From Spirochaetia bacterium (GTDB taxonomy: Bacteria; Spirochaetota; Spirochaetia; Sphaerochaetales; Sphaerochaetaceae), in NCBI GenBank assembly GCA_009930195.1, contig RZYT01000002.1, positions 1-51,334 of the forward strand: a stretch of DNA of 51,334 nucleotides, written 5' to 3'. Within the stretch, counting starts at the first letter, position 1. Each line of letters starts with the position of its first letter. Under the pieces are notes generated by a model, which made no database searches, was not told where the DNA came from, and saw only the letters and a program-made list of their open reading frames with translations. Below, piece after piece: positions 8,444 to 14,915 of the stretch. The translations under genes and the position numbers were made by a program.

Positions 8444-8626
8444 CAAGGGATTTGTGTTGCAAATAAACACTGATGTCCATCGAGAAGTAGGAAGCTCTGC
8501 AACAGCGAGGGAGAAAAACACCTACCGGCAAGCAGCACCGATTGAAGTAGAATCATCGGCAGGAACGGGGGACCAATTTCCCAATTGGCTATCCCACTGT
8601 TCTCCTCCGTTTCATGTCCCTTCCTA
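8417..8626 (-). ncRNA. candidate small RNA or attenuating leader
   Basis: A minus-strand unit of about 210 nt is bounded by a strong promoter (TTGACA 8661-8656, 18-bp spacer, TATCCT 8637-8632) and the terminator at 8417-8443. It contains a hairpin CCAATT/AATTGG (8573-8578 with 8583-8588) extended by GGGA/TCCC (8569-8572 with 8592-8595), and further pairing potential such as CCGAT/ATCGG near 8535-8560. The only reading frame with a ribosome site is an 8-codon ORF (8615-8589) with three consecutive Arg codons CGG AGG AGA. It could be a free small RNA, or a leader controlling the SGNH gene 36 bases beyond the terminator. No known RNA family was recognised. Confidence 0.55.
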
Positions 8627-8631
8627 ACACT

Positions 8632-8661
8632 AGGATATGTGTAAAAGTGGTATATTGTCAA
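8632..8661 (-). promoter_or_regulatory. sigma70-like promoter of the candidate small RNA
   Basis: Minus strand: perfect -35 TTGACA (8661-8656), 18-bp spacer, -10 TATCCT (8637-8632), AT-rich DNA upstream (8662-8720). The predicted start is near 8625, where the RNA would begin AGGAAGG. Confidence 0.65.
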
Positions 8662-8860
8662 TAGAGCTACTATTATAGCATTATCATATATAAAATTATC
8701 GAATGTTTTTAGCATTATATCGTTAATCCTGCTTTTCTAATTTTCTTGTGTCAGAACATTTGCTTAATTTAGTTGAATTTTGGCAGTTTCCTTCCGATCA
8801 GGTCCAATTATATCTTCTGTCCTGTCACAACCAAGTATTCACTCTTTTTTTATCTACATA

Positions 8861-8909
8861 TTGACGAATCAATGGGGACAGACTATAGTTGTCCTTGGCA
8901 ATTATTGCC
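8861..8909 (+). promoter_or_regulatory. marR-type promoter with two operator palindromes
   Basis: TTGACG (8861-8866), 17-bp spacer and TATAGT (8884-8889) form a good promoter, with a start near 8896. GGACA (8876-8880) and TGTCC (8890-8894) flank the -10, and GGCAAT-T-ATTGCC (8897-8909) lies on the start site. Both are symmetric sites where the MarR protein could bind to repress itself and the sulfur-transfer gene. The rest of 8662-8860 is AT-rich with no gene seen. Confidence 0.6.
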
Positions 8910-8933
8910 TACAAGAATCAATTGGAGACCAGC

Positions 8934-9287
8934 ATGCTTGACTTATGTGCCATTCGGAGATTGCAGACATCACTACGCACCTTCGAAGAAGAACTCAAAC
9001 GCCAAACCGGCCTTTCATTCAATGACGCACTCCTATTGTGTGCAGTCAACAAAGGCATCCAAGAACCCGGAGCCCTGGCAAAGGAGCTGGAGCTCTCTCC
9101 TTCCCGACTGACCAGAATCCTGGACAGCTTGGAAGGCCGTTCGCTCATCAAACGCAGCCTCAGCAGCGCAGATCGCAGGAGCCTTACGGTAAGCCTGACC
9201 GAGCAAGGCTCGGCCATGGTACAGACGTACAGTTGCTCGGAGATCTGTCTCCCTGAGGATCTTGCATTCACCCAAGCCACTACTTAG
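8934..9287 (+). CDS. MarR-family transcriptional regulator, short
   Basis: A 117-residue MarR-type repressor. The winged helix is visible: SFNDALLLCAVNKG, then ALAKELELSPSRLTRILDSLEGRSLIKRSLSSADRRSLTVSLTEQG, with the family's wing signature DRR. ATG 8934 is preceded by GGAG at 6 bases. At 117 residues it is shorter than the usual 140-150; the final dimerisation helix after the wing is reduced to about 20 unusual residues. The gene ends inside the AGGAGG site of the next gene, 8 bases from its start, so the two form an operon. A regulator beside a CoA-disulfide reductase/persulfide enzyme probably senses oxidants, sulfide or persulfide (inference). Confidence 0.82.
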   Translation: MLDLCAIRRLQTSLRTFEEELKRQTGLSFNDALLLCAVNKGIQEPGALAKELELSPSRLTRILDSLEGRSLIKRSLSSADRRSLTVSLTEQGSAMVQTYSCSEICLPEDLAFTQATT

Positions 9288-9295
9288 GAGGACCT

Positions 9296-11800
9296 ATGGC
9301 AAAATATCTCATTGTCGGAGGAGTCGCAGGAGGCGCAGGAACCGCCGCCAGGCTCAGGAGAAGGGATGAAAACGCCCAAATCATCATGTTCGAGCGCGGA
9401 GAGTACATCAGTTACGCCAACTGCGGGCTGCCCTACTATGCCGGAAATGTCATCACCGAGCGCTCCCGCCTTTTTGTCATGACACCCGAGCGGTTCGCAG
9501 AGAGCCTGAACGTTGAGGCGCGTGTTCTCAGTGAGGTGGTCTCCATCAACCGCGAAGCAAAGACCATCCATGTCAGGGACCTGAAGAACAATACCGAGTA
9601 TGACGAACGGTATGACACCCTCATCCTCTCACCCGGTGCCAGCCCTGTCCGTCCACCCATCCCCGGCATCGACCATCCGGCCATCCTCTCACTGCGCTCA
9701 GTATCCGACATTGACCGGATCAAGGAGAAAGTCGACAAAACCACCACCAAACGCGCAGTCGTGGTTGGCGGCGGATTCATCGGCTTGGAGATGGCAGAGA
9801 ATCTGAAGGAACGCGGTCTGGAAGTCTCAGTGGTGGAAGCTCTGGAACAGGTGATGAACATCATCGACTACGATCTGGCTGCCGAAGTGCAGCAACACCT
9901 GAGAGCCAAGGGAGTGAACCTGTATCTCAAGGATGGGGTTGCCGCATTTGAGGGACATGAGAGCATTGTCAGCGTCCGCCTTGCGTCAGGAACACTCATC
10001 GATGCGGACCTGGTCATTCTTTCCATTGGGGTACGACCCGACACTGCTTTTCTCAAGGAAGCAGGAATCGAACTGGCAAAGAACGGGGCGATCAAGGTCG
10101 ACCCCTACTTCACCACCAATGACAAGGACATCCGTGCAGTCGGTGATGCCATTGAGTTCACCAGTCCCCTGACCAAGAGTCCCGTCACCGTGCCGCTGGC
10201 AGGACCTGCCAACAAACAGGCACGCCTCTGTGCAGATGCCATCATCGACGGGAACAAGAAGCCTTATGAAGGCACCATCGCCACCAGCATTGCCAAGATC
10301 TTTGACATGACGGTGGCCTCAACCGGGCTGACTGAAAAAGGCCTGAAAGCAGCAAAGCTTCCCTACCGCTGTGCAGTCACCCATGCAGGCAATCATGCCG
10401 GCTACTATCCCAACTCACTGCAATTGACCCTCAAGGTCCTCTACCATCCCAAGACAGGCAAGATCTGGGGTGCGCAGGGTGTCGGATATGATGGTGTGGA
10501 CAAGCGAATCGATGTCATCTCCGCCTTCATCGGCAAGGAAGGGACTGTCCAGGACCTCGCAGAGTTTGAGCAGGCCTATGCACCCCCGTTCTCCAGTGCC
10601 AAGGATCCGGTGAACATGGTCGGCTTCGTTGCCGTCAACGTTCTGGAAGGATTCAGTGACACCATCAGCTGGGAAGAAGCAGAAACAGCACGCAAGAGTG
10701 GTGCTTTCATGCTGGATGTCCGTACTGAAGAGGAGTTCGAGCTGGGTGCCATTGAAGGGGCTGTAAACATTCCCAATACCGTGCTCAGGGATCGTCTCTC
10801 CCAGGTTCCCAAGGACCGTGAGATCATCGTCAATTGTGCCATGGGGTTGCGCGGATATCTGGCCGAGCGCATCCTGAGGCAGAACGGCTACACCAAGGTG
10901 AGGAACCTCACCGGTGGATTCAAGACTTACGACAGTGCAGTGCGCGAACGGGAGCTCTTGGAGAATCGTCAGAAGGTATCGGTCAAGGATGAGGCTGGAC
11001 TCATCAACCATCTCAATGAGGATGGATCCTTCCGCAAGCGCTCCGAGAACAAGATTTTCAAGGTTGATGCCTGCGGCTTGCAGTGCCCGGGACCGATCAT
11101 CCGCCTGAAGAAGGAAATCGACAACCTCGAGCAAGGTGACCGTATCGTCATCAAGGCTTCCGACCCCGGTTTCGGCGTCGATGTGCAATCCTGGTGCAAG
11201 CTTACCGGCAATGAGTTGGTGAGTGTCACCACTACCAATGGCATCATCGAGGCAATCATCGGAAAAGGTAATCCTGCTGTATGCGCCATGCCCGCCTCTG
11301 CTGGGGAAAAGCCGGCAATCTGCGACCCGGACAACGGGGCAACCATGATTGTCTTCTCCAACGACCTTGACAAGGCATTGGCCTCATTCGTACTCGCCAA
11401 CGGGGCTGCTGCCACGGGTAAGCCTGTGACGATGTTCTTCACCTTCTGGGGCCTTTCGGTTCTTCGCAAGAAGGATGCACCCAAGGTGAAGAAAGACTTC
11501 ATGGGGAAGATGTTCGGTGCCATGCTGCCCAAGGGTATGGAACAGCTTGCGCTCTCATCCATGAACATGGGAGGAATGGGCGCAAAGATGATGAAAGGCC
11601 GCATGAGGAAAAAGCATGTCGACCAGGTCGAGCAGATGTTCGAGGAAGCCAAGAAAGCAGGGGTTCGCATGGTCGCATGCCAGATGTCCATGGACATCAT
11701 GGGCATCACCAAAGAAGAGCTGCATGACGGCGTTGAAATCGGAGGGGTTGCAACCTACATGGGAGCAGCTTCCGAAAGCAAGATCAATCTTTTCATCTAG
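9296..11800 (+). CDS. CoA-disulfide reductase fused to rhodanese, TusA and DsrE-like domains
   Basis: An 834-residue four-module protein. Residues 1-440 are a FAD/NAD(P)H pyridine-nucleotide disulfide oxidoreductase of the CoA-disulfide reductase/Nsr type, with the Rossmann motif VGGVAGGAGTAARLRR and the single active Cys43 in YANCGLPYY. About 455-550 is a rhodanese domain with Cys in VNCAMGLRG. About 585-660 is a TusA/SirA domain with the CGLQCPGP signature. About 680-834 is a DsrE2-like domain with a conserved Cys near 795 in ACQMSMDIMG. Each module handles persulfide or thiol sulfur, so one chain may reduce CoA disulfide or persulfide and pass sulfur along. The protein is cytoplasmic. AGGAGG lies 6 bases before ATG 9296. 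It is probably controlled by the adjacent MarR protein. Confidence 0.93.
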   Translation: MAKYLIVGGVAGGAGTAARLRRRDENAQIIMFERGEYISYANCGLPYYAGNVITERSRLFVMTPERFAESLNVEARVLSEVVSINREAKTIHVRDLKNNTEYDERYDTLILSPGASPVRPPIPGIDHPAILSLRSVSDIDRIKEKVDKTTTKRAVVVGGGFIGLEMAENLKERGLEVSVVEALEQVMNIIDYDLAAEVQQHLRAKGVNLYLKDGVAAFEGHESIVSVRLASGTLIDADLVILSIGVRPDTAFLKEAGIELAKNGAIKVDPYFTTNDKDIRAVGDAIEFTSPLTKSPVTVPLAGPANKQARLCADAIIDGNKKPYEGTIATSIAKIFDMTVASTGLTEKGLKAAKLPYRCAVTHAGNHAGYYPNSLQLTLKVLYHPKTGKIWGAQGVGYDGVDKRIDVISAFIGKEGTVQDLAEFEQAYAPPFSSAKDPVNMVGFVAVNVLEGFSDTISWEEAETARKSGAFMLDVRTEEEFELGAIEGAVNIPNTVLRDRLSQVPKDREIIVNCAMGLRGYLAERILRQNGYTKVRNLTGGFKTYDSAVRERELLENRQKVSVKDEAGLINHLNEDGSFRKRSENKIFKVDACGLQCPGPIIRLKKEIDNLEQGDRIVIKASDPGFGVDVQSWCKLTGNELVSVTTTNGIIEAIIGKGNPAVCAMPASAGEKPAICDPDNGATMIVFSNDLDKALASFVLANGAAATGKPVTMFFTFWGLSVLRKKDAPKVKKDFMGKMFGAMLPKGMEQLALSSMNMGGMGAKMMKGRMRKKHVDQVEQMFEEAKKAGVRMVACQMSMDIMGITKEELHDGVEIGGVATYMGAASESKINLFI

Positions 11801-11808
11801 ACTGCATC

Positions 11809-12012
11809 TCAATAGTGGGGTGGCCGTTGCTCTCCGAGCAGGCCATCCCCGCTCTCTTCCACCATATCGGTGACCCGTTTCTCCAACTTCTCGAGACGGC
11901 TTTGCAAAAGTGCGATTTCCTTGGCTTGTTCCGTCACCACCGAGTCAAGGGTGACTATCGTCTCCTCCGCATACGCAAGTTTCACTTCCAGCTTGGTCAG
12001 ACGTTCTTCCAT
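11809..12012 (-). CDS. slyX: SlyX family protein
   Basis: A 67-residue protein with the SlyX pattern: an N-terminal coiled coil (LTKLEVKLAYAEETIVTLDSVV, then EIALLQSRLEKLEKRV) and the characteristic C-terminal PPHY. The biochemical role of SlyX is not established. AAGGAG lies 8 bases before the ATG at 12012. It converges on the sulfur-transfer gene with only 8 bases between stops and diverges from the WYL regulator gene. Confidence 0.88.
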   Translation of the reverse strand: MEERLTKLEVKLAYAEETIVTLDSVVTEQAKEIALLQSRLEKLEKRVTDMVEESGDGLLGEQRPPHY

Positions 12013-12035
12013 AGTAGTCGCTCCTTCTCACCCCC

Positions 12036-12064
12036 ATCCTAGCATGGAGTGACGGGGAGGGCAA
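12036..12064 (-). promoter_or_regulatory. slyX promoter
   Basis: Minus strand: TTGCCC (12064-12059), 17-bp spacer, TAGGAT (12041-12036), about 24 bases upstream of the slyX start, with the ribosome site in between. Confidence 0.55.
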
Positions 12065-12075
12065 TGCAGGGCATG

Positions 12076-12165
12076 TTGCAACACAAATGAGGTTTGTGCA
12101 ATTTTGGCTTGCCAGATGGGCTGAACGTGCTATACTGACATGAGTTTTGTTGCAGAATGGTGCAA
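12076..12165 (+). promoter_or_regulatory. promoter and TTGCA/TGCAA operators of the WYL regulator
   Basis: TTGCCA (12109-12114), 16-bp spacer and TATACT (12131-12136) form the promoter, with a start near 12143. Inverted TTGCA/TGCAA pairs flank it: 12076-12080 with 12097-12101 upstream of -35, and 12150-12154 with 12161-12165 just after the start (spacer 6). They look like autoregulatory operators. Confidence 0.5.
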
Positions 12166-12179
12166 ATAAAGGAAAAGAC

Positions 12180-13148
12180 ATGAAAGGCGAACGAGTTGCA
12201 CAACTTGAATTGTTGCTGCATTCCCATCCGGAAGGCTTGAGACGAGCCGAAATTGCACGGAGATTGGGAGTACACCGCTCTACCATCAGCAGATATGTTG
12301 ATGAACTGAAGCTCTATATCGACATCTATGAAGAGAACAATCTCATCAAGATCAAGAATCGGGAAGAAGATGAGAACATCGCCTTGAGCGTCTATGAAAG
12401 CCTTGCCTTCAACCTCTCAGCAGAGATGCTGGCAAGCAGCACCGAGTTCCAGAACCCCCATCTGGCCTCAGGTCTTCGCAAGATCGCCATGAACATGCGT
12501 TCCTATGCCCCGAAAATCAGTGAGAATGTGGTGAATCTTGCCGAGCAGATCGACAAGCAGTTGCAGGAAAGAAAGGAGAGCAGCAAATTCAATGCCATCC
12601 TGGAAGTCCTGATTGACAGCTGGGTCTCGGGACGCATCGTACGGATCGTACAGAGCCTGAAAGGCTTTGACCCGATCGAGACCGAGCTCGCCCCCTACTT
12701 CATCGGGTTCCGTGAGGAGGACACCGGGGGAAGACACCCCATCAGTGTCACCGGAAGATTGCGCCACACCACGGAGATTGTTACCATCGACATCAGTACG
12801 ATCACCAGCGCCACCATCCTGGATGAGACCTATACGATTCCCGACAACCTCAAACCCTTCAAGTTCCCCGAGAGCGAGGAGCGCTATGAGAGCATCGATA
12901 TGATACCGCTGAGCCTCAGACTCAAGGAACGGTCGGCAATGAACGTCTTCCGCTCCGTGGTGCACGGAACTCCGGTGTTTGAGAAACAGAGTGACGGTTC
13001 ACTCATCTGCAATATGGATGTGGAGAACTCAATCGAGCTCTACCTGCGAATCATCCAGTGCGGCGACTCTGTGGAAATTCTCGGTCCTGAGTCCTTCCGC
13101 AAGAAGTTCTGCAAGATGCTGAACAAGATCCTGGCCTTGTACCAGTAA
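12180..13148 (+). CDS. HTH and WYL-domain transcriptional regulator
   Basis: A 322-residue regulator. Residues about 1-55 form a winged helix (LRRAEIARRLGVHRSTISRYVDEL). The C-terminal half resembles WYL/WCX effector regions (FIGFREEDTGGRHPISVTGRLRHT, then YTIPDNLKPFKF, and a final domain ending with the LGPESFRKKF segment). WYL proteins often sense nucleotides or other ligands and control stress or metabolic genes; the ligand here is unknown. ATG 12180 is chosen because AAAGGA lies 6 bases before it; an upstream in-frame TTG lacks a site. It diverges from slyX and is followed after 58 bp by rubredoxin, which has its own promoter. Confidence 0.8.
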   Translation: MKGERVAQLELLLHSHPEGLRRAEIARRLGVHRSTISRYVDELKLYIDIYEENNLIKIKNREEDENIALSVYESLAFNLSAEMLASSTEFQNPHLASGLRKIAMNMRSYAPKISENVVNLAEQIDKQLQERKESSKFNAILEVLIDSWVSGRIVRIVQSLKGFDPIETELAPYFIGFREEDTGGRHPISVTGRLRHTTEIVTIDISTITSATILDETYTIPDNLKPFKFPESEERYESIDMIPLSLRLKERSAMNVFRSVVHGTPVFEKQSDGSLICNMDVENSIELYLRIIQCGDSVEILGPESFRKKFCKMLNKILALYQ

Positions 13149-13156
13149 TATTTTCC

Positions 13157-13185
13157 TTGCCCCCCATCACGAAAATCGCTATGCT
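13157..13185 (+). promoter_or_regulatory. rubredoxin promoter
   Basis: TTGCCC (13157-13162), 17-bp spacer, TATGCT (13180-13185), followed by AGGAGG at 13193-13198 and the ATG at 13207. Confidence 0.55.
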
Positions 13186-13206
13186 GAATAGCAGGAGGAA
13201 ACGACC

Positions 13207-13368
13207 ATGAAAGAGTATGAATGCGATCTCTGCGGGTATGTGTACGACCCGACTGTAGGTGACCCCGACAACGGAATCAAACCCGGAACAGCCTTTGAAG
13301 ACCTTCCCGAGGATTGGGTATGCCCTCTCTGCGGAGCTCCTAAGTCTGACTTCTCTCCCCGCGACTAA
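13207..13368 (+). CDS. rubredoxin
   Basis: A 53-residue rubredoxin. The two iron-binding knuckles are intact: [10 protein letters not shown] near the start and [13 protein letters not shown] near the end, giving a Cys4 site for a single Fe. The linker has the usual [16 protein letters not shown]. It is a cytoplasmic electron carrier, in anaerobes often serving oxygen or superoxide reduction. AGGAGG lies 8 bases before the ATG, and a strong terminator follows, so it is probably monocistronic. It sits beside a flavodoxin on the opposite strand, consistent with a small redox cluster. Confidence 0.97.
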   Translation: MKEYECDLCGYVYDPTVGDPDNGIKPGTAFEDLPEDWVCPLCGAPKSDFSPRD

Positions 13369-13386
13369 GGTTGTGGGTTTTTACAG

Positions 13387-13417
13387 ACGGGGTAGGCAAA
13401 GCCTTCCCCGTTTTTTT
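13387..13417 (+). terminator. rho-independent terminator of the rubredoxin gene
   Basis: ACGGGG-T-AGGC (from 13387) pairs with GCCT-T-CCCCGT (to 13411) around AAA, followed by a run of seven T. It lies about 20 bases after the rubredoxin stop. Confidence 0.9.
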
Positions 13418-13423
13418 GTATCC

Positions 13424-13665
13424 TCACACTCCTTCCCTGAGAAACTGCAAGACATCCTCCCTGAACCGCTTCCCCCCAGCTGGGTGGGCCATGTGTGCAT
13501 ACAGGCAAAGCCTGGCATTCGGAATACCGGCGGCAGTCTCCCTGAATAGTTCGGGACTGTAGAAATAGTCATCCGCCTCGGCGGTCACCACCAGATCGGT
13601 TGGGTCCTCCGGATGATGGAGTGAAAGCAGAAAGGCAATGAGGCCAACCCACTGCGAAAATACCC
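13424..13665 (-). pseudogene. C-terminal remnant of an alpha/beta hydrolase
   Basis: About 80 codons on the minus strand read like the last third of an alpha/beta hydrolase: PTDLVVTAEADDYFYSPELF (the strand and Asp region), then a helix, AHMAHPAGGKRFREDVLQFL (the catalytic-His region) and a stop at 13424. The N-terminal two thirds with the nucleophile are absent. Upstream the frame simply runs into the 3' end of the flavodoxin gene in another phase. No ATG or ribosome site starts the fragment. It is best explained as a deletion remnant joined to the flavodoxin gene's end; a short translated product cannot be excluded. Confidence 0.6.
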
Positions 13666-13673
13666 TTGCTGTT

Positions 13674-14138
13674 TCATCCGACCAATGCGGTGGTCCATTG
13701 GATGGCACGCTCGATCTCACCATCCAGCAAAGGTCCTTCCTTGTCGCTGACGATGAATCCGATGGGCTCTCCAGCGCGTACCCCTCCCTTTTTCACCAAG
13801 GCGCTCATGATCGGTTCGGCAGCATACCCGAACAGTCTCACCAGGAAGGTAAGAAATCGGTTGCCGACTTGCTTCACATCCACCCGGGTATCAAAGGAGG
13901 CAACCTTCACTCCCTTGATACTTCCAGCCGGAAGGTTCTTCAGAAAAGCCTTGACCGACGGCAGGCTCTGGAAGGCTTGGGTCGGAGAACCGACGATCAG
14001 AAAATCCAACCCCTCGAGATGATCAGGTTTCACCTCCCCCACTCGGAGCACGATCGCTTTGCATGCCCCTCCGATTGCCTTCGCTATTGCCTCAGTATTC
14101 CCGTATGCAGAGTCATATACCACCAACGCCTTCATCAC
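13674..14138 (-). CDS. flavodoxin family protein
   Basis: A 154-residue flavodoxin-like protein. The FMN phosphate loop reads YDSAYGNTEAIAKAI (residues about 8-22), and the second loop region GSPTQAFQSLPSV lies about residue 50. It binds FMN and acts as a low-potential electron carrier or as a sensor-type flavodoxin; the terminal segment (KKGGVRAGEPIGFIVSDKEGPL) resembles flavodoxin-like proteins that work as reductase partners. A purine-rich ribosome site (GAGGGGGAAG) precedes tandem ATG codons at 14138 and 14135. It could serve pyruvate oxidoreductase (nifJ, elsewhere in the window) when iron is scarce. Confidence 0.87.
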   Translation of the reverse strand: MMKALVVYDSAYGNTEAIAKAIGGACKAIVLRVGEVKPDHLEGLDFLIVGSPTQAFQSLPSVKAFLKNLPAGSIKGVKVASFDTRVDVKQVGNRFLTFLVRLFGYAAEPIMSALVKKGGVRAGEPIGFIVSDKEGPLLDGEIERAIQWTTALVG

Positions 14139-14155
14139 GCTTCCCCCTCTGTATG

Positions 14156-14183
14156 ATTGTATTCATTTTTTCACCCAATACAA
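14156..14183 (-). promoter_or_regulatory. flavodoxin promoter
   Basis: Minus strand: TTGTAT (14183-14178), 16-bp spacer, TACAAT (14161-14156), 18 bases from the flavodoxin start. Confidence 0.5.
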
Positions 14184-14296
14184 AACAACACAACCCCTTG
14201 CCCACGAAGAATATGTCAACTTGATTCATTCACTCTTTCATTCGCACACAGGAAAGCCAAATTGTAGTATCTTGAAACCATCAATGGAGGAAGACT

Positions 14297-14869
14297 ATGC
14301 CAGTATTGCAAGCAATCAATGACAGAAGAGCCTATCGTGCACTTGATGCCAAGCCTGTAGAAAAGGATATCCTTGTGCGCTTGGTCGAAGCAGCACATAC
14401 CGCCCCCTCATCCATGAACAACCAGCCGTGGCGCTTTGTGACGGTCACTGACAGTGAGGTGCTCGAAAAGCTGAGAAAGACGCTTTCACCAGGCAACTAT
14501 TGGGCATTGAAGGCGCCAGCCATCACGGCAGTTGTCACCAACAAGTCATGGGGCATGACGTTGGGCAACCGTGATTTCGCCCCATTTGAACTGGGCATGG
14601 CGGCTATGGCCTATCAGACCCAAGCAGTCGCTGAGGGCCTGTACGTCCACCCCATTGCCGGTTTCAACGCGGATGAGGCGAAAAAGATCCTCAATATCGC
14701 AGATGAGGATACGCTCATGATTATGCTCGTGGTTGGGTATCCTGGGGACAGCTCATCGTTGAATGAAAAACATCTGGAGAGTGAGAAGGGCAAGAGAATC
14801 CGCCTTCCGCTTGAGAAGATCCACACCTTCGACTCCTTCACCGACCAGATCAGACCGCAACCCAAGTAA
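14297..14869 (+). CDS. nitroreductase family protein
   Basis: A 190-residue FMN-dependent oxidoreductase of the nitroreductase superfamily. The N-terminus has the FMN phosphate-binding pattern (INDRRAYRALDAKPV) and APSSMNNQPWRFVTV. The later part has AMAYQTQAVAEGLYVHPIAGF and VVGYPGD. Members reduce nitro compounds, quinones or flavins with NAD(P)H; the physiological substrate is unknown. GGAGG lies 6 bases before the ATG. Another, larger nitroreductase lies 1.4 kb downstream. Confidence 0.9.
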   Translation: MPVLQAINDRRAYRALDAKPVEKDILVRLVEAAHTAPSSMNNQPWRFVTVTDSEVLEKLRKTLSPGNYWALKAPAITAVVTNKSWGMTLGNRDFAPFELGMAAMAYQTQAVAEGLYVHPIAGFNADEAKKILNIADEDTLMIMLVVGYPGDSSSLNEKHLESEKGKRIRLPLEKIHTFDSFTDQIRPQPK

Positions 14870-14886
14870 GGATGATGGGAAGTTGG

Positions 14887-14915
14887 GTACACCTACGAGG
14901 TTACTGTAGGTGTAC
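14887..14915. terminator. perfect 10-bp hairpin at convergent gene ends
   Basis: GTACACCTAC (14887-14896) pairs perfectly with GTAGGTGTAC (14906-14915). The 9-base loop contains the stop codon of the minus-strand MFS gene (14903-14901). There is no clear T-run on either side, so it may protect 3' ends or slow polymerase rather than act as a classic terminator. Confidence 0.55.

Noticed and set aside
8407-8715. 102-codon minus-strand ORF upstream of the SGNH gene
   Set aside because: It spans the TTGACA promoter and the terminator of the candidate RNA, lacks a ribosome site and has no domain.
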